Assembly: GCA_026914095.1 (NCBI GenBank)
Contig: JAPPIY010000248.1
Span: 1 to 5,940 of the forward strand
Direction of reading: 5' to 3'
Source: Oligoflexia bacterium
Lineage (GTDB): Bacteria; Bdellovibrionota; Bdellovibrionia; Bdellovibrionales; UBA1609
Length of the DNA stretch: 5,940 bases
Each line of letters opens with the position of its first letter. Within the stretch, counting starts at the first letter, position 1. The translations under genes and the position numbers were made by a program. The notes beneath the pieces were generated by a model. The model saw nothing but the letters and a program-made list of their open reading frames with translations. It did not search any database and was not told the origin of the DNA. Below, in pieces: positions 1-3,847 of this stretch.

Positions 1-24
1 TTTTTTTATGTTATAAAGCAACAA

Positions 25-53
25 TTGAAACAGCTAGGAGTCTTAATTATGAA
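25..53 (+). promoter_or_regulatory. possible sigma70-type promoter for the repeat-protein gene
   Basis: TTGAAA at 25-30 matches five of six bases of a -35 box. It is followed after 17 bp by TATGAA at 48-53, a weak -10 match of four of six. The region is AT-rich and lies just upstream of a gene with a good ribosome binding site, which makes a promoter plausible. AT-rich DNA produces such matches by chance, so this is a weak call. Confidence 0.25.
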
Positions 54-73
54 TTAAAACTTTATTAAATTAG

Positions 74-80
74 AAGGGAG
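74..80 (+). promoter_or_regulatory. ribosome binding site of the repeat-protein gene
   Basis: AAGGGAG lies three bases before the ATG at 84. It is a purine-rich Shine-Dalgarno-like sequence, with its core about 5-7 bases from the start. It is the strongest ribosome binding site in the window and fixes the start codon. Confidence 0.6.
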
Positions 81-83
81 TCT

Positions 84-1370
84 ATGTTTATAAGGTGTTT
101 TTTTAATTGGTGTTTTCTGTTTATTCTTGTAAATATTCCTTTGTCTTGGAGTATGATCACCTGCCGAGATCATTTTTCCTCTGGAGCTCTTATAATAGAT
201 TTTGCTAAGTCGGTGAGAGGAGATAGTTTTTCTAAGGACTGGGAAAATCAAATCCTTCAATCTTTTTCTAATTGGAGTCAGCGGGAAGTGGAAAGCTTTT
301 TTAATGATATGAGCCAGCGAATAAGCAAAGCAGAGATAGTAAAGGGATTAAGAGAGCCTTCTTTTTTTGATCAATCCAGCTATGAAACCTTTAAAAAGAC
401 AGTGAATTTTTATGAAGATTACATCAGTCAAGAGAATGTGACAAAAAAAATGAAAAAGTCCATGGGAGATTTTTTTTATAGTCATTCTTTTGATGAGATC
501 AAACCAGTGCCTGAATTGTTATCAGCTTATATAGGAAAAGATAAAGTTCTGACGCTTATGAGGCAAGACTTAAGAGCTTTCTCCTTGGCTCAGATGTCTA
601 AATTAAAACCGGCGCTTGAATTTTTAAAAGCTTATCTAGGAGAAAAGGAGCTTGAAATTCTTATACAAAAAGATTTGAGAGCTGTCTCTATGATTCGGCT
701 TTCTCAGTTAGGGCCAGCGCTTGAATTTTTAGAAACTTATTTTGGAAGCCATTTAGGGGATTATTCAGGAAAAAAGCAGGTTGAAACTCTTATGAGAAAA
801 GACTTAAGGGCTTTTGCCATTGCTCGGATTTCCGAGTTAAAGCCAGCGCTTCAGCTCTTAGAGGCTCACTTAGGGCAAGAGAAAATTTTAACTCTTATGA
901 AAAAAGATTTTAGGTCTGTCGCCTTAGCTCAGATGTCTGAATTAGAGCCAGCGCTTCAATTTTTATCAGCTTATATAGGAGACAAAGAGCTTAAATTTTT
1001 ATTGAAGAAAGACTTTAGATCGGTTGCTATGGCGAAGATTGCAGAGTTAAAGCCTCTGCTTGAGCTGTTAGAGCTTGATTTAGAAAAGAAAGAGGCTCTA
1101 GCGCTTATGAGAAGAGACTTTAGGGCTTTTTCCATGTCTCAGATGTCTGAATTAAAGCCAGTTGTTGAATTTTTATCTGATTACTTGGGCGGAAAAAAGG
1201 AAGTTCTAAGACTGATGAAAAGAGACTTGAGAGCCTTTTCTATGGTGCAGTTTTCCACATTAAAACAGGCTATCGAGTCTTATGAAGGTAATTACGGAAA
1301 AGAAAAAACTATAGCTCAGATACAAAAAAGTTTAAGACTCTTTCCTTTAACCCGAAGCTTTGAAAATTAA
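84..1370 (+). CDS. exported tandem helical-repeat protein (mTERF-like repeats), function unknown
   Basis: This 428-residue protein is of no family I can name with certainty. Residues 1-23 look like a Sec signal peptide: one Arg at position 4, a hydrophobic stretch rich in Phe, Leu and Ile, and a possible cleavage after Ser-Trp-Ser 23. Cys27 is not in a good lipobox. Residues 24-99 are a unique, mostly helical N-terminal region. Residues 136-425 are eight tandem repeats of 35-36 residues (43 in the third), preceded by a decayed copy at about 100-135. Each repeat starts with a block like SELKPALEFLxAYLG and ends with one like LMKKDFRAFSMAQM. The alternating amphipathic pattern predicts an all-alpha solenoid. 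The LKPxxxFL...LG block recalls mTERF repeats of eukaryotic nucleic-acid-binding proteins, but the export signal argues against a cytoplasmic DNA role. Start chosen for the strong ribosome binding site and signal peptide. The gene stands alone, and its codon use looks like that of its neighbours. The role is unknown; binding of a partner protein or nucleic acid is inference. Confidence 0.85.
   Translation: MFIRCFFNWCFLFILVNIPLSWSMITCRDHFSSGALIIDFAKSVRGDSFSKDWENQILQSFSNWSQREVESFFNDMSQRISKAEIVKGLREPSFFDQSSYETFKKTVNFYEDYISQENVTKKMKKSMGDFFYSHSFDEIKPVPELLSAYIGKDKVLTLMRQDLRAFSLAQMSKLKPALEFLKAYLGEKELEILIQKDLRAVSMIRLSQLGPALEFLETYFGSHLGDYSGKKQVETLMRKDLRAFAIARISELKPALQLLEAHLGQEKILTLMKKDFRSVALAQMSELEPALQFLSAYIGDKELKFLLKKDFRSVAMAKIAELKPLLELLELDLEKKEALALMRRDFRAFSMSQMSELKPVVEFLSDYLGGKKEVLRLMKRDLRAFSMVQFSTLKQAIESYEGNYGKEKTIAQIQKSLRLFPLTRSFEN
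381..1358 (+). repeat. nine in-frame ~105-bp coding repeats
   Basis: Counting in residues of the protein, the units are about 100-135 (degenerate), 136-171, 172-206, 207-249, 250-284, 285-319, 320-354, 355-390 and 391-425. Unit 3 carries an insertion of about eight residues after its Tyr-Phe-Gly. The last unit has lost the Lys-Pro (Lys-Gln instead) and is divergent. At DNA level the best-kept block is CCAGCGCTTSAATTTTTA or close variants, seen near 612, 713, 846 and 948. Units differ at many positions, so the array is not a recent slippage product. Its central units are the most alike. Confidence 0.9.
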
Positions 1371-1459
1371 AGAGATTTCGGGAACTCTATATTTAACCAG
1401 TCAAGATTTTCATCAAAACCTTTAAATATTAAGAGTTTCAAGAGCTTATTATGAGACAT
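1367..1459 (-). pseudogene. 30-codon minus-strand reading frame, possible relic of a leucine-rich protein gene
   Basis: Read on the minus strand from an ATG at 1459-1457 to a TAA at 1369-1367, this gives 30 residues. They include LLKLLIFKGFDENLDWLNI followed by EFPKSL. The composition (Leu/Ile spacing, Asn, Trp, Phe-Pro-Lys-Ser-Leu) looks more like real protein, perhaps part of a leucine-rich repeat, than random AT-rich translation. There is no clear ribosome binding site, and an in-frame stop lies five codons upstream of the ATG. It overlaps the last bases of the repeat-protein gene. It may equally be chance, so confidence is low. Confidence 0.15.
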
Positions 1460-1541
1460 AGCTTTAAGCGCTTATAAACTTATAAAAGGCTCGGAAGTCT
1501 TTGGATGGCTTGATTTTATAGGCCTTTAATAGCTAGCTAAA

Positions 1542-1642
1542 TATATAGTGATCAGGTTTGAGTTTTTCGGTTTTTAGTGAGAGATTCCTGTTTTCGCGGG
1601 AATGACAGTCAGACTGGAAAACCTAAACAGGCTCAGTATATA
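1542..1642. repeat. palindromic MITE-like repeat element, copy 1
   Basis: The outer arms are imperfect inverted repeats: TATATAGTGATCAGG and following bases at 1542-1562, against the reverse complement of 1622-1642 (15 of 21 positions). In the centre is a hairpin with arms 1584-1591 and 1596-1603 and loop TTTC. The hairpin keeps full pairing through two G-T wobbles where copy 2 has C-G pairs. Bases 1596-1627 match 3780-3811 in the second intergenic region at 30 of 32 positions, which shows a dispersed family. It has no coding capacity, so any movement would need a transposase supplied elsewhere. Confidence 0.75.
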
Positions 1643-1644
1643 AT
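1615..1644 (+). promoter_or_regulatory. candidate promoter of the carboxylase operon, lying in the repeat arm
   Basis: TATAAT at 1639-1644 is a perfect -10 box. TGGAAA at 1615-1620 is a four-of-six -35 match with an 18-bp spacer. Most of this sequence belongs to the right arm of palindromic element copy 1; only the final AAT-side bases extend past it. The ATG of the downstream gene is about 40 bp away. A second possible -10, TATACT at 1669-1674, lacks a good -35 and lies too close to the start for a normal leader. Confidence 0.4.
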
Positions 1645-1685
1645 TCGCTTTTGCTTTTAAAAATTTTCTATACTATAAAGCAAGA

Positions 1686-3167
1686 ATGGCTCTAGTAAAA
1701 AAGGTGGCGGTAGCTAATAGAGGAGAAATTGCCCAAAGAATTATCTCCACTTGCCATGAAATGGGTTTAAAAACAGTTCTGCTTTACGCCTCGGGTGATA
1801 CTTACAATTCCGCTTATCGCTTGGCCGATGAAAGAATTTGCATTGGCCCGGCAGATCCTCTTCAGTCTTATCTCAATATCTCTGCCAATATAGAAGGAGC
1901 TAAGTCGGCTGGGGCCTCTGCTATTCATCCGGGTTATGGTTTTTTATCAGAAAATCCAGTCTTTGCAAAAGCCTGTGAAGACAATAAAATTATTTTTATC
2001 GGCCCTTCCTCTCATAGCATTTCTCTATTTGGAAATAAAATAAAAGCGAAGGAAATTGCTCAAAAAGCAGGGGTTCCTGTTTTGCCGTCTTGGCAGGGAG
2101 ATTTTTCTCAAAGGGCCCAGCTGATTGAATCAGCTGAAAAAATAGGCTACCCTTTAATGATCAAGGCTAGCTGTGGAGGCGGAGGACGCGGTTTAAGGCT
2201 GGCTCATAATTCTGAGGAATTGACACAGCTTTTGCCTTTAGTTCGTCAAGAAGCCAAACAAAGCTTTAACAGTGAAGAGGTTTTTTTAGAGAAATATTTA
2301 GAGTCGGCTAAACATATTGAGGCGCAGATTTTTATTTCAGCCGATAAAGAAATTTTTATTTTAGGAGACAGAGACTGCTCTCCTCAACGGAGGCATCAAA
2401 AAATCATTGAATCCGCCCCTTCTTGTTTGCCGCAAAAGCTTAAAGATCAACTGCAATCCGCCTGTTATGAGCTGTGCTCTCTTTTAGATTATCAAGGCGC
2501 CGGCACTGTAGAGTTTTTAGTCCAAGGGAATCAATTTTATTTTTTAGAAATGAACACCCGACTTCAAGTGGAGCATACGGTAACAGAAATGATTTATGGA
2601 ATAGATTTAGTAAAAGCTCAGATTTTAACTGCTATGGGACAGCCGGCTTTTTTTACAGATCGAAAAATGACAGCTAGAGGCTACAGCATTCAATGCCGAG
2701 TTTGCGCTGAAGATCCTCATCAAAACTTCCTGCCTTCTATAGGCCCGCTTCTTTCTTGCGCTTGGCCTTTAGGTAAAAATATAAGGGTGGATACGGCTTA
2801 TCATTCAGGGGATCAAATCTCTTCTTTTTATGATTCTTTGATTTCTAAAGTGATTGTTTGGGAAGACACCAGAACAAGAGCTATAGAAAAAATGAATCAA
2901 GCCTTAAAACAAACAATTCTTTTTGGAGTCTTGACAAATATCCCTTTCTTAAGCTTTTTACTGTCTCATAAAGATTTCATTGAAGATCAAATTAAAATCA
3001 ACAGTTTGGAAAAGATTCATTCCAAAGACTGGAAACGAAGCGATCTTCCTCTTCCTCCAGAGTTTTTAAAAGAATTGTTTGAAGAATTAAATTGCAGTTC
3101 GTTTTCTGCAAAAAAGGATATTTCTTTTAACCCTTGGTCTTATTTTTTAAACCCGCCGGAAAAATGA
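1686..3167 (+). CDS. accC: biotin carboxylase subunit of an acyl-CoA carboxylase
   Basis: It carboxylates carrier-bound biotin with ATP and bicarbonate, the first half-reaction of acetyl-, propionyl- or methylcrotonyl-CoA carboxylase, in the cytoplasm. The N-terminal domain (about 5-117) has ANRGEIA at 10-16 and HPGYGFLSEN at 81-90. The ATP-grasp domain has Lys118, Lys160 with a glycine-rich loop (164-167), and RDCSPQRRHQK at 229-239. The catalytic region has Glu276, Glu288, Asn290 and EMNTRLQVEH at 288-297, and the C-terminal domain has Arg338. All active-site positions known from E. coli AccC are present. Cys163 replaces the Gly or Ala usual at the start of the glycine loop. At 493 residues it is about 45 longer than E. 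coli AccC; the tail after about 450 is unlike AccC. FLPSIGPL and the GVLTNIPFL segment (414-422) resemble propionyl-/methylcrotonyl-CoA carboxylase alpha chains more than AccC proper. So accC is used for the family, not for a proven acetyl-CoA role. The ribosome binding site is weak. Confidence 0.93.
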   Translation: MALVKKVAVANRGEIAQRIISTCHEMGLKTVLLYASGDTYNSAYRLADERICIGPADPLQSYLNISANIEGAKSAGASAIHPGYGFLSENPVFAKACEDNKIIFIGPSSHSISLFGNKIKAKEIAQKAGVPVLPSWQGDFSQRAQLIESAEKIGYPLMIKASCGGGGRGLRLAHNSEELTQLLPLVRQEAKQSFNSEEVFLEKYLESAKHIEAQIFISADKEIFILGDRDCSPQRRHQKIIESAPSCLPQKLKDQLQSACYELCSLLDYQGAGTVEFLVQGNQFYFLEMNTRLQVEHTVTEMIYGIDLVKAQILTAMGQPAFFTDRKMTARGYSIQCRVCAEDPHQNFLPSIGPLLSCAWPLGKNIRVDTAYHSGDQISSFYDSLISKVIVWEDTRTRAIEKMNQALKQTILFGVLTNIPFLSFLLSHKDFIEDQIKINSLEKIHSKDWKRSDLPLPPEFLKELFEELNCSSFSAKKDISFNPWSYFLNPPEK

Positions 3168-3538
3168 AATTTATAGAGAAATTTTGGAAAGATAAAAACT
3201 ATCGTCTTTTTGTTAAAAAAGACAAAGACTCTTTGTGGCTGCACTATCGAGGAAGAGCTTGGCTGTGGAAAGAAGAAAAAACTGTGTCTAAGCAAACGAA
3301 AACTGAGAAAGCTCAAAAACAAGGCTTGATAAAAGCTAACTTGCCGGGGCGAATACAAAAGCTGTTTGTTAAAAAATCTGATCCTGTGAAAAAAGGCCAA
3401 AATCTTTTAATTTTATCGGCTATGAAAATTGAATACAGCTTTAAGGCCGAAGGAGAGGGAGAAGTAAAAGAGATTTTTTGCAAAGAAGGCGACACTGTCA
3501 ATCGGGAGCAGAATTTAATAAAAGTAAGATACAATTAA
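3164..3538 (+). CDS. biotin carrier (biotinyl-domain) subunit partnered with the biotin carboxylase
   Basis: This 124-residue protein carries biotin between the carboxylase and carboxyltransferase sites. The C-terminal half (about 55-122) is a biotinyl/lipoyl domain: NLPGRIQKLFVKKSDPVKKG at 59-78, the biotinylation motif SAMKIE at 85-90 with acceptor Lys88, and the matching second half ending KEGDTVNREQNLIKV. Met flanking Lys88 favours biotin over lipoate. Residues 10-40 (YRLFVKKDKDSLWLHYRGRAW) look like the beta-strand region before the biotinyl domain in propionyl-/methylcrotonyl-CoA carboxylase alpha chains, and 40-54 is a charged linker. It lacks the long Ala/Pro-rich linker of E. coli AccB. 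The ATG at 3164 overlaps the TGA of the preceding gene in ATGA, so translation is probably coupled; the in-frame TTG at 3134 is a worse start. The two proteins together resemble a split alpha subunit. Confidence 0.92.
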   Translation: MKFIEKFWKDKNYRLFVKKDKDSLWLHYRGRAWLWKEEKTVSKQTKTEKAQKQGLIKANLPGRIQKLFVKKSDPVKKGQNLLILSAMKIEYSFKAEGEGEVKEIFCKEGDTVNREQNLIKVRYN

Positions 3539-3685
3539 TACTAATCCTGTGTAAATTTTGAAGTTTTGTCTGGGGTGACAATAAAAAACTTATGAGTAAA
3601 AATTTTTGTTGCCATCTTCAAAAAGAACCTTTAAAATTTAAAAAGAATCAGTATATACTAATCTGGTTTAGGTCTTAAGTGGGAG

Positions 3686-3705
3686 ATTCCCGCTTTCGCG
3701 GGAAT
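3686..3705. repeat. perfect 8-bp hairpin with TTTC loop (repeat core)
   Basis: ATTCCCGC at 3686-3693 pairs fully with GCGGGAAT at 3698-3705 around a four-base TTTC loop. It is followed by GACGG and then five T eight bases from the stem, too far for a normal intrinsic terminator. The same stem with wobble pairs is at 1584-1603. Confidence 0.85.
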
Positions 3706-3745
3706 GACGGTTTTTGTCTGATATAAAGCTTGTTTCTTCTGTGAG

Positions 3746-3787
3746 ATTCCCGCCTCTGTTTGCGCGAGGGCAGACTTTTGCGGGAAT
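3746..3787. repeat. long-loop version of the repeat core
   Basis: The arms ATTCCCGC (3746-3753) and GCGGGAAT (3780-3787) equal those at 3686-3705, but the loop is 26 bases. The loop contains GC-rich TTTGCGCGAGGG and could form a small inner stem, TCTG with CAGA. The spread of loop sizes with fixed arms points to selection on, or recent copying of, the arms. Confidence 0.75.
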
Positions 3788-3798
3788 GACGGTCAGAC

Positions 3799-3826
3799 TG
3801 GAAAACTTAAAAAGAATCAGTATACT
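3799..3826 (+). promoter_or_regulatory. candidate priA promoter within the repeat arm
   Basis: TGGAAA at 3799-3804 and TATACT at 3821-3826 (five of six to a -10 box) are spaced 16 bp, and the priA ATG is about 20 bp further on. The -35-like part is the same repeat-arm sequence, GTCAGACTGGAAAAC, found before the carboxylase operon. The short leader leaves little room, so this is a modest candidate. Confidence 0.3.
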
Positions 3827-3847
3827 CTTAAAAGAGCGCTTAAAAGC

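Larger units (their letters stand above)
1371..1685. other. intergenic region with a repeat element and a possible gene relic
   Basis: This 315-bp gap has no credible intact gene. The first 170 bp hold a short minus-strand reading frame described separately, plus two small palindromes: AAGCGCTT at 1466-1473 and AGCTAGCT at 1531-1538. Bases 1542-1642 are a palindromic repeat element. The last 40 bp are an AT-rich leader of the carboxylase operon. A weak imperfect hairpin at 1371-1388 (AGAG with CTCT) has no T-tract, so I do not call a terminator for the upstream gene. Confidence 0.6.
3638..3826. repeat. composite palindromic repeat, two hairpin copies between direct repeats
   Basis: An 18-bp sequence, TTAAAAAGAATCAGTATA, occurs identically at 3638-3655 and 3807-3824. 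The first copy runs straight into a left arm, TATATACTAATCTGGTTTAG and one more G at 3652-3672. That arm matches the reverse complement of copy 1's right arm (1622-1642) at 17 of 21 positions. Inside are two hairpins with identical ATTCCCGC/GCGGGAAT arms, at 3686-3705 and 3746-3787. The layout reads as a right arm of one element, then a left arm, two cores and a right arm of another. It suggests nested insertion or tandem duplication of one element family. Confidence 0.75.
3539..3847. other. intergenic region occupied mainly by palindromic repeats
   Basis: This 309-bp gap has no credible gene. Bases 3539-3637 are AT-rich with nothing recognised; a fragment TCTGGGGTGAC at 3569-3579 is loosely like the repeat family but too short to assign. 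Bases 3638-3826 are the composite repeat described separately. The final 20 bp, AT-rich and with only a weak ribosome binding site, lead into priA. No T-tract terminator is visible after the biotin carrier gene. The hairpins could slow polymerase but lack a downstream run of T directly against the stem. Confidence 0.6.

Noticed and set aside
3134..3163. TTG start giving a longer biotin carrier protein
   Set aside because: It would add ten residues read inside the carboxylase gene. The ATG at 3164 overlapping the stop codon is the usual arrangement for coupled subunits.
3140..3534. Minus-strand frames opposite the biotin carrier gene
   Set aside because: They are antisense shadows of a gene with a clear biotinyl domain. 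Their Phe/Ser-rich composition is what the complement of Lys/Glu-rich AT-rich coding DNA gives.
3686..3715. Hairpin 3686-3705 followed by TTTTT as a Rho-independent terminator
   Set aside because: The T-run starts eight or so bases after the stem rather than directly at it, and the same stem elsewhere (1584-1603, 3746-3787) has no T-run. The hairpin is better explained as a repeat core.
3638..3826. CRISPR array
   Set aside because: Repeats are palindromic cores with different loop lengths and no regular repeat-spacer period; only two units with unequal spacing are present and no cas gene is in the window.
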